Shown: positions 40,011-50,610, numbered from the stretch's first letter. The stretch is 64,000 bases of DNA from Pantoea rodasii (GCF_002095465.1 NZ_MLFP01000003.1:186001-250000); one strand, 5' to 3'. Notes: generated by a model not told the origin, from the sequence alone. A program made the numbers and translations.

Positions 40011-40973
40011 TTAGTGATTCGTCATACCGGTTAACGGCTGTTGGTTAAGATCCCAGTAGCAGGCATGCTGCTGCCGGAGTTGCATCATCAGTTGCTGACT
40101 GGCGGTAAAGTGCCCCACCACCGCACAGGCAATACCGCACTCGCTGAAGCGGTGCTGCACGGCAGCACAGTGCTCAGCGTCCAGCGCCAGCAGAAATCCA
40201 AAACTTGGAAATGCACACAACCATTGCTCCAGATCCACGCTATCCGGTCGCGGAACCTGCTCAAGATCGATTTCGGCTCCCAGCCCCGCGCTTTCCAACA
40301 GCATCACCAGCGTGCCTGCCAGTCCAGCCTGACTGATATCTTTTGCCGCATGAACCTGGCCCGTTGCGGCCAGCTCGGGCAACAATGCCAGTGCCTGCCT
40401 TAAGGCTGTGGGATCAGCGTCGGTGGCGGCATCCCAGTTCAGACCGGGAGGATGCCAGCGCCCGAGCAGGTTGATGGCCACCATCAGCGTCTGACCGGGA
40501 CGCACGGCAAAGCTGCTCAATGGGTGAGTGGTTTCCCCCAATACCGCCACTGCCAGTTGCGGGTGATCGCTGCGCAGATTGGTGTGCCCTCCGACAATCG
40601 GTACCTGGTAAGCGCGTGAAGCTGCCGCCAGACCCTCCAGGATGCGTTCTGCATGGGGTAAATCGTCATCCCAGAGTGCATTGACGATGGCCAGCGGACG
40701 CCCCCCCATAGCAGCAATATCACTGAGATTCACCATGACGCCGCACCAGCCCGCAAACCAGGGGTCGGCCGCAACAAAACGATTGATAAACCCTTCTATA
40801 GCGAGCAACTTGAAGCTCGCACCATCCGGGATCAGCGCACAGTCATCCCCGTTAGCACAGGGTGCAGGCCATGCTTCGTGTAACTGCCGCGCCACCGTCT
40901 GAATATCTTGTTTATGCGCGAGGCCGCTAAAACTGTGCAGCTGCGTAATTAGCGCGGTTAAGTCTTCATTCAT
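40011..40973 (-). CDS. sll0787-type AIR synthase-like protein
   Basis: A 320-residue protein of the PurM/ThiL/SelD fold. The metal- and ATP-binding N-terminal pattern is seen in CANGDDCALIPDG, and MVNLSDIAAMGGRPLAIVNAL and AAKDISQAGLAGTLVMLLES are typical. It is expected to phosphorylate or activate an amide-like group in the nitrilase pathway. The start overlaps the GNAT stop by one base (TAATG). Confidence 0.9.
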   Translation of the reverse strand: MNEDLTALITQLHSFSGLAHKQDIQTVARQLHEAWPAPCANGDDCALIPDGASFKLLAIEGFINRFVAADPWFAGWCGVMVNLSDIAAMGGRPLAIVNALWDDDLPHAERILEGLAAASRAYQVPIVGGHTNLRSDHPQLAVAVLGETTHPLSSFAVRPGQTLMVAINLLGRWHPPGLNWDAATDADPTALRQALALLPELAATGQVHAAKDISQAGLAGTLVMLLESAGLGAEIDLEQVPRPDSVDLEQWLCAFPSFGFLLALDAEHCAAVQHRFSECGIACAVVGHFTASQQLMMQLRQQHACYWDLNQQPLTGMTNH

Positions 40974-41533
40974 TACGCTGCTCCTGTCAGAAAGGTAGGG
41001 ATTTCCGCGATGCGCTGCCGGGTCGCGGTCTGAATGACCATGCCGCTTAGCGGATCGTGACAGGGTGGGTAAAACGCCAGATCGGCCTGCATCCGCGCAT
41101 GGCGTACCCCACGCAGATCGAGCCAGTCAAGCGTTTGCCAGTGCATGCGCCGGAACAGCGGTTCGTTCTGATGCTGCACCTGGGCATAAAAGGCCTGACA
41201 CCCCAGCGCATGCGCGCTGCATACCGCCAGACGGATAAGGGTCGGCCCGAGCTGTCCTTGCCGCCGATAGGCGCTGTCCACCGCCAGCCGCGATCCCACC
41301 CATATACCCGGTTCAGGTTCATGGATGCGTACCGTGCCGACCACTTCATCGTGCCAGCCAGCCACGCTACCGAGTGCGACCAGCAGCCGCGCATCGTTAT
41401 CAATCTCGTCACGATCGTTATCCACGAAAAGCCCCTGCTCCTGACAGAACACGCGCTGGCGCAGTGCATACGCCTGCTGCCGCTCCCAGGGCAGAGTGAC
41501 CCATTTGATGGTGTATCCCGCGTAATGATTCAT
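40973..41533 (-). CDS. MSMEG_0567-type GNAT acetyltransferase
   Basis: A 186-residue GNAT-fold protein. RQRVFCQEQGLFVDNDRDEID near the start, VGTVRIHEPEPGIWVGSRLA and AYRRQGQLGPTLIRLAVCSA match the MSMEG_0567 family. In mycobacteria this domain is fused to the AIR synthase; here, as in cyanobacteria, the two are separate genes. GGAG precedes the ATG. Confidence 0.88.
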   Translation of the reverse strand: MNHYAGYTIKWVTLPWERQQAYALRQRVFCQEQGLFVDNDRDEIDNDARLLVALGSVAGWHDEVVGTVRIHEPEPGIWVGSRLAVDSAYRRQGQLGPTLIRLAVCSAHALGCQAFYAQVQHQNEPLFRRMHWQTLDWLDLRGVRHARMQADLAFYPPCHDPLSGMVIQTATRQRIAEIPTFLTGAA

Positions 41534-41542
41534 CGGCGCTCC

Positions 41543-42640
41543 TCAGGCAGTCGCCTGCTCAAAGCTGGAAAGCGAGGAACAGGCGCCACAGCGGCCGCAA
41601 CCTGCTTTGATATCGCTGGAACGCAGATTCGCCGCATTAAGCATCTGCCCCAGCGGTTGCAGAATCGATGTCATAAAGGTGCTGTCTGGCGCGGCATGAT
41701 GCTCCAGCGGCGTGCCGCTGATGGGAACGAACGGCACGACGAACGGGTAAACACCCAGATCAATCAGCGTTTCGGACAGCGACAATATGGCTCCGGGGGT
41801 ATCACCGAGTCCGGCCAGGATGTAGGTGCTGACCTGGCCACGGCCAAACACAGCAACCGCGTCTGCAAAGGCAATCAGATACTGCTCAACGCTCACCTGT
41901 GCCTTCCCCGGCATGATGCGTGCGCGAACCGCCGGTGTAACCGCTTCCAGATGCATACCCAGTGCATCAATGCCCGCATCTTTCATACGCTGAAACCAGA
42001 CAGCATCCCCCGGCGGTTCACACTGGCCCTGTAATGGCAGATCCACCGCTGCTTTAATCGCCGCTGCACTTTCCACCAGAATACGCGCCCCACGATCGCT
42101 GCCAGAGGGTGTGCCGGTGGTCATCACCATGTGTTTCACACTATCCAACTCCACGGCGGCTTTGGCCACTTCCGCGAGTTGCTGCGGCGTTTTCCGCGCA
42201 ATGGTGCTGCCTGCTGCCAGCGACTGACCGATGGCGCAGAACTGACAGGCTTTGGCCCGGTTTTCGTAACGGATACAGGTTTGCAGCACCGTTGTGGCCA
42301 GCACATCAGTGCCATGCAGCGTGGCGGGAATGCCATCTGCCGTCTGTCTGTCATAAAAGCGCGGCTTATGGGCAATACTGATCTCTTTCACCGGAATGCT
42401 CAGGTTGTAAAGGCGGGTTGTTCCCGAAGCTTCATGCTTTACCTGCCAGGGAGAACGATGCGCAGAATGGGTGTAAATCGGCACCATCACCGTAACACCG
42501 TCGATATTCATCGCCTGATGATCTGAGGGACCCGCGCCGCCGTGGCGACTGACGTGCTCCTGCTGCGGATTAATGACCTGTACGCCCTGAGTCAGCAGCT
42601 CAGTGATCAGTTGCTGGCGGGTAGCTGGTACGTTCTGCAT
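41543..42640 (-). CDS. MSMEG_0568-type radical SAM protein
   Basis: A 365-residue radical SAM protein of the Nit1C cluster. Iron-sulfur cysteines lie in [14 protein letters not shown] (C-x9-C-x2-C, an unusual spacing) and more cysteines in the C-terminal CGRCGAC, which may hold a second cluster. The middle ([25 protein letters not shown]) fits the SAM barrel. It overlaps the nitrilase 3' end by 41 bases and has AGGAG upstream. Confidence 0.9.
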   Translation of the reverse strand: MQNVPATRQQLITELLTQGVQVINPQQEHVSRHGGAGPSDHQAMNIDGVTVMVPIYTHSAHRSPWQVKHEASGTTRLYNLSIPVKEISIAHKPRFYDRQTADGIPATLHGTDVLATTVLQTCIRYENRAKACQFCAIGQSLAAGSTIARKTPQQLAEVAKAAVELDSVKHMVMTTGTPSGSDRGARILVESAAAIKAAVDLPLQGQCEPPGDAVWFQRMKDAGIDALGMHLEAVTPAVRARIMPGKAQVSVEQYLIAFADAVAVFGRGQVSTYILAGLGDTPGAILSLSETLIDLGVYPFVVPFVPISGTPLEHHAAPDSTFMTSILQPLGQMLNAANLRSSDIKAGCGRCGACSSLSSFEQATA

Positions 42641-43601
42641 CGTGATCTCCTACGGTTTGAGCCTCAGCACTGCGAGGGATGACATAACGAGCTTGCGTAT
42701 CATCCAGTCGAAGACTCAGCAGCTCCGGGCGCGCGTAATGGCCCACAGAATCCATCATGCGTTTACGTTTGGTAATGAGCGACATATCCAGATCGGCCAC
42801 CAGAATGCCTTCTCCTTCCGTCAGCGGTGTTGCCAGGTGGCGCCCTTCCGGCGAGATAATCGCGGTGTGACATCCCCCTCTCAGCCCCTTCTGCAGGGTC
42901 GGATCGGAAGTCAGTTCATTTATCTGCGCTTCGGTCAGCCAGCCTGTGGCGTTGATGACGAAGCAGCCTGATTCGAGTGCGTGATGCCGAATAGTGACGT
43001 CCATCTGTTCGGCGAAGATGGGCCCCACCAACGATCCCGGGAACTGGCTGCAGTGGATTTCTTCGTGTTGCGTCATCAGACTGTAGCGGGCCAGAGGGTT
43101 GTAATGCTCCCAGCAGGCCAGCGCACCGACGCGACCGACACGGGTTTCTGCCACTTTCAGCCCTGAACCATCGCCCTGGCCCCAGATCATGCGTTCATGG
43201 TAGGTCGGGGTAATCTTGCGCCGCTTCAGCACCAGCTCCCCGCTGGCATCAAACACCAGTTGTGTGTTGTAGAGCGTGCCGTGATCGCGCTCATTTACCC
43301 CCAGTACCACCACCATATTTCTCAGCCGTGCGCGCTCACCCACGGCATGTGTAATCGGGCCGGGCACGACAACGGCCTGCTCATAGAGCTTCAGATGCGC
43401 CGCCCCGGCAGTCATCGCCGGTGTAATGAATGAGAAATAGGGGTAATAAGGCACAAAGGTTTCGGGAAACACGATGATTTCGGCCCCTTTCACCGCGGCT
43501 TCATCGATGGCCTCCAGAACACGGGCCAGCGTTTTGCTGGCCTCATGAAGATCCGGGGCGATCTGGGCTGCAGCGGCGCGAATAATGCGAGATCCAGCCA
43601 T
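42600..43601 (-). CDS. Nit1-type nitrilase
   Basis: A 333-residue C-N hydrolase that turns a nitrile into an acid and ammonia (or hydrates it). The Glu-Lys-Cys triad is in [25 protein letters not shown] and [11 protein letters not shown]. The ATG at 43601, with GGAGGA upstream, is preferred over 43634. Nit1C is known from actinobacteria, cyanobacteria and proteobacteria and has been linked to use of cyanide as nitrogen source in a Pseudomonas. It is the second gene of the minus-strand operon. Confidence 0.93.
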   Translation of the reverse strand: MAGSRIIRAAAAQIAPDLHEASKTLARVLEAIDEAAVKGAEIIVFPETFVPYYPYFSFITPAMTAGAAHLKLYEQAVVVPGPITHAVGERARLRNMVVVLGVNERDHGTLYNTQLVFDASGELVLKRRKITPTYHERMIWGQGDGSGLKVAETRVGRVGALACWEHYNPLARYSLMTQHEEIHCSQFPGSLVGPIFAEQMDVTIRHHALESGCFVINATGWLTEAQINELTSDPTLQKGLRGGCHTAIISPEGRHLATPLTEGEGILVADLDMSLITKRKRMMDSVGHYARPELLSLRLDDTQARYVIPRSAEAQTVGDHDAERTSYPPATDH

Positions 43602-43614
43602 GATGGTCCTCCGC

Positions 43615-44096
43615 TTACATCGTCCAGGTATCAATAATTACCGCATTGTCTCGAACATGCAGCAGCTTGAGATCGAGCACATCGAGCGGGTTGATAGGGC
43701 GTACGCCTTCCAGCAGTGAAGGCTCGCCATGGCCATATAACGCCTGCAGGGCAAAACGACAGGCGTAAACTTTCCCCCCCTCAGCCATAAACTTGTTGAG
43801 CTGATTGGCATAGTTCTGATGACCAGGAAACGCTTCTGCACCGATAGTCGGGAAGCCGCGCTGAACGCCCAGCAGCACACCCGGCCCGTAAAGCAGGATT
43901 GAGGTTTCAAACCCTTTACGTTGCAGGCGCGTGGCCTGCAGCATGTTGACGAAGCCAATTGACCCTTCAAACGCCACCGTATGGAAGGTCACCAGTGCTT
44001 TTTGACCAGGTTCTGCTTTAACGTCCTCAAAAACCTTTTCTTCGTAATCGACAAAAAATCACCCGTCTTATGGGCAGGCATTGTGACTTTTGGCAT
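43615..44096 (-). CDS. MSMEG_0572/Sll0783-type nitrogen starvation response protein (frameshifted)
   Basis: About 160 residues after adding one base to the A6 run at 44053-44058; the restored start reads [20 protein letters not shown] and continues into [18 protein letters not shown]. As read, only a 125-residue fragment from an internal start remains. GGAGAG lies upstream of the ATG at 44096. The family is induced in nitrogen starvation in Synechocystis, where loss of Sll0783 blocks polyhydroxybutyrate build-up. First gene of the Nit1C operon. Confidence 0.87.
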
Positions 44097-44467
44097 AGCA
44101 CTTCTCTCCTCAGGGTTGTCTGGAGGAGCCTGGCTCCCCCGTTATTTGACATGTGCAGGTCATGCCTTTTAACAGGAGCAAGGGGCGTGCCAGCCGGGAT
44201 TTAAGCCCATGCAATCAATGGCCCATCAACTGCTCACTTAATGAACTAAATTTTTTTTCCTGAAGGAATTAACCATTAAAAAAATGGGGTGATGATAGGA
44301 GTGATATGGCGTCAAATGCACTAAATTGATGCCTATTTGCACCAAATAAGCACACATCTGGAATCATCATGCAATCAATGATGCAATCAATAAGATTGGT
44401 GATTGCAGAGAGAAATGCAGCCCGGCATAGTGAGTGAAAACGGCTCATTCGATAAGGCGTTGCGACT
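44097..44467. other. Divergent regulatory region, 371 bases
   Basis: Lies between the Nit1C operon and mocR and holds no gene. The element ATGCAATCAAT occurs three times (44209-44219, 44369-44379, 44381-44391), and TGCAC(T/C)AAAT twice, 21 bases apart (44317 and 44338). MocR/GabR regulators bind such direct repeats. Confidence 0.6.
44317..44391. promoter_or_regulatory. Candidate MocR operator with direct repeats
   Basis: TGCACTAAAT and TGCACCAAAT start 21 bases apart, two helical turns, followed by two copies of ATGCAATCAAT 12 bases apart. The layout suits a MocR dimer controlling both the Nit1C operon and its own gene. Confidence 0.5.
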
Positions 44468-46158
44468 ATGCTAACTAAGCTTTCCAGCCGCTGGCACGGC
44501 CATCAGACTCAAAACACGCCGCGTCCGGCCTATCTGTTAATTGCAGATATCATTGCTGATGGTATTAACAGCGGTGAATTCCAGCCCCGTGACCGCCTTC
44601 CCCCGTTACGCGATCTCGCGGTATCGCTTTCGCTCAATTACACCACCGTTACGCGGGGCTATGCTGAAGCGAAACGGCGGGGACTGATTGATTCACGCCC
44701 GGGGTTAGGCAGCTATATTCGCGGCAAAGTCCCGTCGGTGCCGCTTAGCGGCGGTAGTAGCTATGAGATGACCATGAACTCGCCTATCGAGCCGGGAGAA
44801 GAGCTGGCGCAGGCTATTAGCGATGGCGCGATGAACCTGTTTGCGCAAAAAATATACTCAGTCTTCTGCGCTATCAGGACTTTGGCGGGCATGCCGATGA
44901 TAAGGCCATGGCAAAGGTGTGGCTTGAGAAACAACTGCCCCAGGTCAGCGAAGAGGAGATCTTAGTCACGCCGGGCATTCACAGTGCGCTGGTCGGGTTG
45001 CTAACGTTGTTATGCCGCAAGGGAGGCAGCATATGCGTGAGCGATTTGATTTACCCGGGGCTGAAAGCGATTGCGAGCCAGTTAAACATCACGCTGCAGT
45101 CCTTGCCCTGTGATGAAGATGGCCCACTTCCGCGCGCTTTTGAGCATCAGTGTCAGACGGGGCATATCAGCGCACTCTATATCAATCCGACGTTGCAAAA
45201 TCCCACCACCTTAACCCTGCCCCTGCGTCGTCGTGAGGCGCTGGCGGATGTTGCTTCCCGCTACAGTATTCCGGTGATTGAAGATGAAGCCTATGCGGCG
45301 CTGATGACAGAACACATTGCCTCATTTAGTGAGCTGGTACCGGAGTTGACGTGGTATATCACCGGCCTGTCGAAATGTTTTGGCCCGGGATTGCGGACGG
45401 CCTTTGTAAAAGGACCAGGCAAACGCAATACGCAACTCCTGGCAGGCGCTCTGCGCGCACTCAACGTGATTATCAATCCGACGTTGCAAAATCCCACCAC
45501 CTTAACCCTGCCCCTGCGTCGTCGTGAGGCGCTGGCGGATGTTGCTTCCCGCTACAGTATTCCGGTGATTGAAGATGAAGCCTATGCGGCGCTGATGACA
45601 GAACACATTGCCTCATTTAGTGAGCTGGTACCGGAGTTGACGTGGTATATCACCGGCCTGTCGAAATGTTTTGGCCCGGGATTGCGGACGGCCTTTGTAA
45701 AAGGACCAGGCAAACGCAATACGCAACTCCTGGCAGGCGCTCTGCGCGCACTCAACGTGATGGCTAGCCCCATTACCAATGCGCTGGCATCGCAATGGAT
45801 ACAGGATGGCACCGCCGATCGCGTGCTGGAATCTATTCGTACCGAGGCGGGAATTAGGCAGAAGCTAGCGGCCGACATCCTACGGCCTTTCACTCTGAAA
45901 GCTTCACCCGAGGGATTTCATTTGTGGTTGAGGCTACCGCGTCATCTGAACTGGAATCCCGCAGAAGTGGCGGTAAAATTGCGGGAACTTGGGGTGAGTG
46001 CCGTATCCAGTGCCGCGTTTTGCACCGACAACAACCCGCCTGATGCGTTACGTATCTGTCTGGGAGGAGCATGGTCACGAGCGATATGTGCGGAGAACCT
46101 ACAGACTATCTCGCATGTATTGGCGCATCCAGAGCACTATCACAGCATTGTGTTATGA
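44468..46158 (+). CDS. MocR/GabR-type regulator with internal duplication and frameshift
   Basis: GntR-type winged helix (residues 20-90, RDRLPPLRDLAVSLSLNYTT) fused to an aminotransferase-like domain. One base is missing at the A6 run 44847-44852; restoring it gives NILSLLRYQDFGGHAD. In addition, bases 45180-45470 are repeated exactly at 45471-45761 (291 bp, 97 codons), doubling the stretch with the pyridoxal Lys (GLSKCFGPGLR). Without the extra copy the length, about 466 residues, is normal. As read the fold would be disturbed. Divergent from the Nit1C operon, so its likely regulator. Confidence 0.82.
45180..45761 (+). repeat. Perfect 291-bp tandem duplication
   Basis: Copies 45180-45470 and 45471-45761 are identical by eye throughout and keep the reading frame. 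Boundaries: the copies share a start at TATCAATCCG and an end at CAACGTGAT. Confidence 0.97.
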
Positions 46159-46205
46159 GGTACACAAGCCGAGGATGAATGCCACTGTAAATCTTATTAT
46201 TACGC

Positions 46206-46237
46206 TGTGCAGCGCCATTCCCCGATGGCGCTGCACA
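46206..46237. terminator. Bidirectional hairpin between mocR and the MFS gene
   Basis: A perfect 13-bp stem TGTGCAGCGCCAT with a 6-base loop between two convergent genes. T-rich bases are scarce, so termination strength is uncertain. Confidence 0.8.
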
Positions 46238-46243
46238 ATCAAA

Positions 46244-47701
46244 CTACGTAGCCGATGCGGTACTCTCTTCACCCTCACCAAAACGGTCGCGCATATAGGT
46301 TTCAATCTCCTCCAGCGATTTTCCGCGTGTTTCAGGCAGAACCACAGCAACGAATATCAGTGAAACGACATTCAGGCCGGCAAAAATGAAAAAGGCATTG
46401 TTGCCCACTGCCGATAGTAATGGCGGGAACGCAAAGGCGACAATTGCGTTACATATCCATTGGAATGACACTGCTGAACCGGTCAATACCCCGCGCACCT
46501 GCATCGGGAAAAGCTCCGACATCAACAGCCAGTAAATGGGCGAGATGCACATCTGCATGAAGCAGAGAAAAACCAAAATACAGGCTAACGCGAGGATACT
46601 TTGCATCATGCCATTTGGCAGCAATACCAGAACTGCGCCCAGCGCTAATTGCGTAGCAATGACTACCGATAAACCGGTCATTAACATCGGACGGCGGCCG
46701 AAATGACGAATTGCCCTGATGCCCGCCAGTGTAGCCAGAACCGATACCACGCCGTTGCCAATCGTCGCGGCGATTGAGGCGCTGGTGCCAAGACCGGTGC
46801 TCTTAAGGATGATCGGCGTGTAATACATGAACGCGTTGACGCCGGTGAACTGAATCACCATCCCCAAACCGCAGCCCATTAACAGCAAACGCACAATCCA
46901 TTTTTCCTTCAACAGCTCACGAGCAGAAGGACCCTGGCGCGCTTCACGGGCATTAAGCCGCATTTCCGCCATTTCCTTCTTTATTTCTCGCGGGTGCTCA
47001 CGAAGTTTCTGCAAGATACGCAGCGCCTCGTTGATGCGCCCTTCTGCTACCATCCAGTGTGGTGAAGCCGGTACGAAAAAAGTCCCTACAAACAGCAATA
47101 CGCCGGGCACCATTGCTAAGGCCAGCATGTAGCGCCACATAATCGGATCATGCAACAGCAGACTCATGCCCGCGCTGACGACATAGGCCAACAGCTGTCC
47201 AGAGACGATCATCAGTTCGTTGCGGCTGACCATCGGTGCGCGGTGTTTGGGACCGGCAATTTCAGCGATAAAAACGGGTACGGTCGATGAACCGCCGCCT
47301 ACAGCGAAGCCCAACACAAACCGCATCACCACCATAATTTCAATATTCGGCGCCAGGCTGGTGCCCAAAGAGCCCGCCACAAAGAGCAATGCCAGACTGC
47401 GTAATGTGATGCGGCGGCCAAAACGGTCAGACACATAGCCGCTGACAAAAGCACCTACGGCAGAACCAAATGTGAGCGATGAAGTGACCAATCCCTCGGT
47501 GAACGGTGACAGATCGAGTCCACCCTGAGAACCCGGTAGCGTCATATAAGGTAACGCGCCGGAAATGATGCCGGTGTCGTAGCCGAACGCCAATGCGCCC
47601 ATCGTGGCGACCAGCACCACGAAGAACAGGCGTTGTTTTACGGTTAAATTTATCGACCCACTTTCATCTGAATCTGGCGGGGTCTGCGTTGTGTTTTGCA
47701 T
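46244..47701 (-). CDS. MFS sugar porter
   Basis: A 485-residue sugar-porter family carrier (GalP/XylE/IolT-like) with twelve membrane segments. Motifs: GYDTGIISGALPYM in segment 1, YVSDRFGRRITL in the first loop, and the C-terminal PETRGKSLEEIE. Probably a proton symporter for a hexose or cyclitol. It lies downstream of the LLM gene but 126 bases apart, and could be separately expressed. The genes for polyol oxidation at 52.9-64 kb may be its partners. Confidence 0.92.
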   Translation of the reverse strand: MQNTTQTPPDSDESGSINLTVKQRLFFVVLVATMGALAFGYDTGIISGALPYMTLPGSQGGLDLSPFTEGLVTSSLTFGSAVGAFVSGYVSDRFGRRITLRSLALLFVAGSLGTSLAPNIEIMVVMRFVLGFAVGGGSSTVPVFIAEIAGPKHRAPMVSRNELMIVSGQLLAYVVSAGMSLLLHDPIMWRYMLALAMVPGVLLFVGTFFVPASPHWMVAEGRINEALRILQKLREHPREIKKEMAEMRLNAREARQGPSARELLKEKWIVRLLLMGCGLGMVIQFTGVNAFMYYTPIILKSTGLGTSASIAATIGNGVVSVLATLAGIRAIRHFGRRPMLMTGLSVVIATQLALGAVLVLLPNGMMQSILALACILVFLCFMQMCISPIYWLLMSELFPMQVRGVLTGSAVSFQWICNAIVAFAFPPLLSAVGNNAFFIFAGLNVVSLIFVAVVLPETRGKSLEEIETYMRDRFGEGEESTASAT

Positions 47702-47827
47702 TATTGCATCCCTGATTTACCAATATACACAGCGAGTTGCTGTGTAAAGAAAGGTATAAGTATAGACGCAAATAGTAAATTGGGATCTTAGTCACATCAA
47801 TATCTAAAACGATATCAGTAATGTCGG

Positions 47828-49122
47828 CTACAAGCCTAAATGTCCGCGCAGCGTGTCGCTTTCATATTCCTCCCTGAATATTCCCCTTTCCTGCAACAAC
47901 GGAACCACTTTGTTGAAAAATACCTCTGCGGCACCGGGCCACGGGGGCATGATCACAAACCCATCCACCGCCCGTTGCCGATACCACAATGCTATGCGTT
48001 CCGCGATGCTTTCAGCGGTGCCTGCCACAATAAAGCCGCTGCGCGCTATCCACTTAGTGAACTCACGCAGCGTCATGCCCTGCTCTCGCGCATGTTCCAG
48101 CATCGGGGCAAAACGTTCACGTCGGCTCAGATGGGCAAGGATATCGGGCATCGGTTCATCCAGCGCGTGCTGCGACCAATCATAATCCATGGTGTTGGAA
48201 AGATGCGTCAGCGTGGCCAGTGGATGATGCAATCGCGTTAGCTCAGCCAATAACTCATCGGCTTCTTTTTGCGTTGTGCCAATCACCGGTTGCAGTCCGG
48301 GCAACACCTTAAGGCTGTCTGCGGCACGGCCGTAATTTACGACCTTAGTTTTGATATTGGCATAGTATGCTTGTGCCGCCGCCAGGCTGGGTTTTTCGGA
48401 AGCAAAGATGGCATCCGCCCGCTGCGCCGCCAACTCGGTAAAGGCACCAGAACCACCAGCCTGAATCGTCACTGGTCGCCCTTGAGGTGCACGGGAAAGA
48501 TTCAGCGGGCCCTGCACGGTAAACCACGCATTGCTGATGTCAGCGTAATGAATCTTGCTGGCATCAGCGTAAATGCCTTTTAACCGATCGCCTACAATCG
48601 CGTCAGCTTCCCAGCTGTCCCATAGACGGAATACGGCTTCTATAAATGCATCCGCCTTAAGATATCGCTGATCATGGCTTAGCAGCGGCACGCCAAAATT
48701 CTTCGCCTCACTGCCGCTGGTCGAGGTCACCACGTTCCATCCGGCTCGTCCCCGGGAGAGATGATCGAGTGTCGCCAGCGTCCGTGCCGCCGCAAACGGA
48801 CTGGCAAAGGAACTGGAAATCGTACCCGCCAGACCTATTTTTCCGTTACCGAGCTTAATGCAGACAGGACCGAAAACGGATCTGGCCGCTCGGTGACACG
48901 ATGCGTGACGGCTTCAGAAAAATGGTCTCCGTAAATGTCATCAACCGACAGTTTATCCGCCATAAATACCAGGTCGAATTTCGCTTGCTCAGCTTGCAGC
49001 GCTAACGCTTTGAGCTGCCTGAAATCCGCTGGATGCGGCACGGGCTCTGATGAGGGCATGCGCCAGCCCGCATAATGGCAGCCGGTCGTTTCAAGAAATA
49101 ATGCGAGATGGAGTGACGGCAT
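47828..49122 (-). CDS. LLM-class monooxygenase, NtaA/YtnJ-like (frameshifted)
   Basis: About 431 residues after restoring one base at the T5 run 48838-48842; the join then reads VTEKIGLAGTISSSFASPF and LSRGRAGWNVVTSTSGSEAK. Further marks are FDLVFMADKLSVDD near residue 50 and AGGSGAFTELAA near 230. It begins two bases after the binding-protein stop and so follows a polar amino-acid importer. The same pairing occurs in the Bacillus ytmI/tcy operon for sulfur amino acid derivatives. Confidence 0.86.
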
Positions 49123-49124
49123 AA

Positions 49125-49913
49125 TCAGTTTTGTCCGCCTGCAGGCGCGTGGCTCAGGTCTTGATCAAACCACTTTTCCGAGATCGATTTGAGCGTCCCA
49201 TCGCTACGCAGCTGATCCAGCGCGCTATCGACTTTCTGGCGCAGTTTATCGCCCTGTGCATCTTTGCGGAACGGTAACGCCACCTGACGGACGCCGAATG
49301 GCTCGCCGACAACTTTCAGCGGCAACCCTTTTTGTTTGATTTGCCCCAGTAAAATGACCTGCCCGGAAATAAAGGCATCTGCTTTACCTTGCGCCACGGC
49401 ATTAACCACTACATCCCGGCCTTCATAGGTTACCAGGTTAATCTTGTGTTCCGGATCGGATTCTTTCAACACGTTGGCGTAATTGGAACCCAGTTCAGCC
49501 GCCACGGTTTTGCCGCTTAAATCGCTAAGCCCGTGAATGCTATTATTATTCTTGCTCACTGCGATTTGCGCGGCGGAATAGTAATAAGGCGTGGAGAAGT
49601 TATAGGCTTTACGGCGCTCAGGCGTATCGGCAAAATTACCCACGGTATCCACTTTTCCGGTTTGCAGTGAGCCCAATACCCCGACCCAATCTGACGTGAC
49701 CCACTCCACTTTTAATCCCGCTTTTTTAGCCACTGCATTTAGCACGTCAACGCTAAAGCCTTTGAGTTCGTTACCTTCTTTGAAGTAATGCGGGTAGCCA
49801 TCTGGCGTTGCCCCCACACGTAATACATCCTGAGTGTCAGCCTGTTGGCTTTGATCGCATGCGCTCAGTAACGCTGCAGCACACAGGCACATCACCATTC
49901 CGCGAAATTTCAT
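49125..49913 (-). CDS. Polar amino-acid ABC transporter substrate-binding lipoprotein
   Basis: A 262-residue family 3 binding protein. The lipobox LLSACDQS near residue 19 predicts lipid anchoring. Family motifs are GFSVDVLNAVAKKAGLKVEW, GNFADTPERRKAYNFSTPYY and GLSDLSGKTVAAELGSNYA. Ligand is probably an amino acid, perhaps cystine- or S-substituted cysteine-like given the monooxygenase gene next to it. Confidence 0.92.
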   Translation of the reverse strand: MKFRGMVMCLCAAALLSACDQSQQADTQDVLRVGATPDGYPHYFKEGNELKGFSVDVLNAVAKKAGLKVEWVTSDWVGVLGSLQTGKVDTVGNFADTPERRKAYNFSTPYYYSAAQIAVSKNNNSIHGLSDLSGKTVAAELGSNYANVLKESDPEHKINLVTYEGRDVVVNAVAQGKADAFISGQVILLGQIKQKGLPLKVVGEPFGVRQVALPFRKDAQGDKLRQKVDSALDQLRSDGTLKSISEKWFDQDLSHAPAGGQN

Positions 49914-49925
49914 ACTGATTCCTGA

Positions 49926-50594
49926 TTATTGTTGATAGGGTTTGCCCAGATGGGTTTCCAGCTGTCGTTGTAGTAATGAGAGCAGGAAAGTCAGCCCCCA
50001 ATAAACTAATGCCACGGCAGTGTAGGCTTCGAAAAACTTCAACGAGGCAGTGGCTTCCAACTTGCCTGCTGATAACAACTCGGTCACACCCAGCGTGAAT
50101 GCCAGCGATGAGTTTTTGATGAGGCCGATGTACATGTTTCCCGTAGCTGGAATGGCATTACGACAAATCTGCGGTAATAAAATACGCCAGCAGGCAATCG
50201 GTAAACTCAGGCCACTGGCCAATGCGGCTTCGATTTGTCCGCGGTCCACGGAGTCAATGCCGGCGCGGAATATCTCGGCTAAATAAGCCGCCGTGTTAAA
50301 ACTTAATCCTGCGATTACCGCATAAACCGGCCCAACCGAATTGAGTACTGGAAAAAGCTGCGGTAAGCCGAAATAGATAATCAGCAGTTGTACCAGTACC
50401 GGCGTACCTCTAAAAAACGAAATATACAATTTTGCTATTGCGCGTAACGGTTTTACACCGCGCAACATCAGCGCCAGCAATAAGCCTAAAAGGGTGGCCA
50501 CGATAATCGATGCGCCAGATATCAATAACGTAATCGGCAGATAGTGAAGAATGGCAGGTATCAGTTTGAACATATAAATCAGGTCAAAGTTCAT
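49926..50594 (-). CDS. Polar amino-acid ABC transporter permease
   Basis: A 222-residue His/Glu/Gln/Arg-type permease with five membrane segments, the N-terminal LPITLLISGASIIVATLLG and the EAA loop SGLSLPIACWRILLPQICRN. Most close to cystine importer permeases such as TcyL/YecS by layout. It lies 12 bases before the binding-protein gene. Confidence 0.92.
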   Translation of the reverse strand: MNFDLIYMFKLIPAILHYLPITLLISGASIIVATLLGLLLALMLRGVKPLRAIAKLYISFFRGTPVLVQLLIIYFGLPQLFPVLNSVGPVYAVIAGLSFNTAAYLAEIFRAGIDSVDRGQIEAALASGLSLPIACWRILLPQICRNAIPATGNMYIGLIKNSSLAFTLGVTELLSAGKLEATASLKFFEAYTAVALVYWGLTFLLSLLQRQLETHLGKPYQQ

Positions 50595-50610
50595 GTTAGC
50601 GGTTCCTGAG

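Noticed and set aside
41057..42034. 325-codon plus-strand frame across the GNAT and radical SAM genes
   Set aside because: Antisense to two recognised genes; composition is that of a shadow frame.
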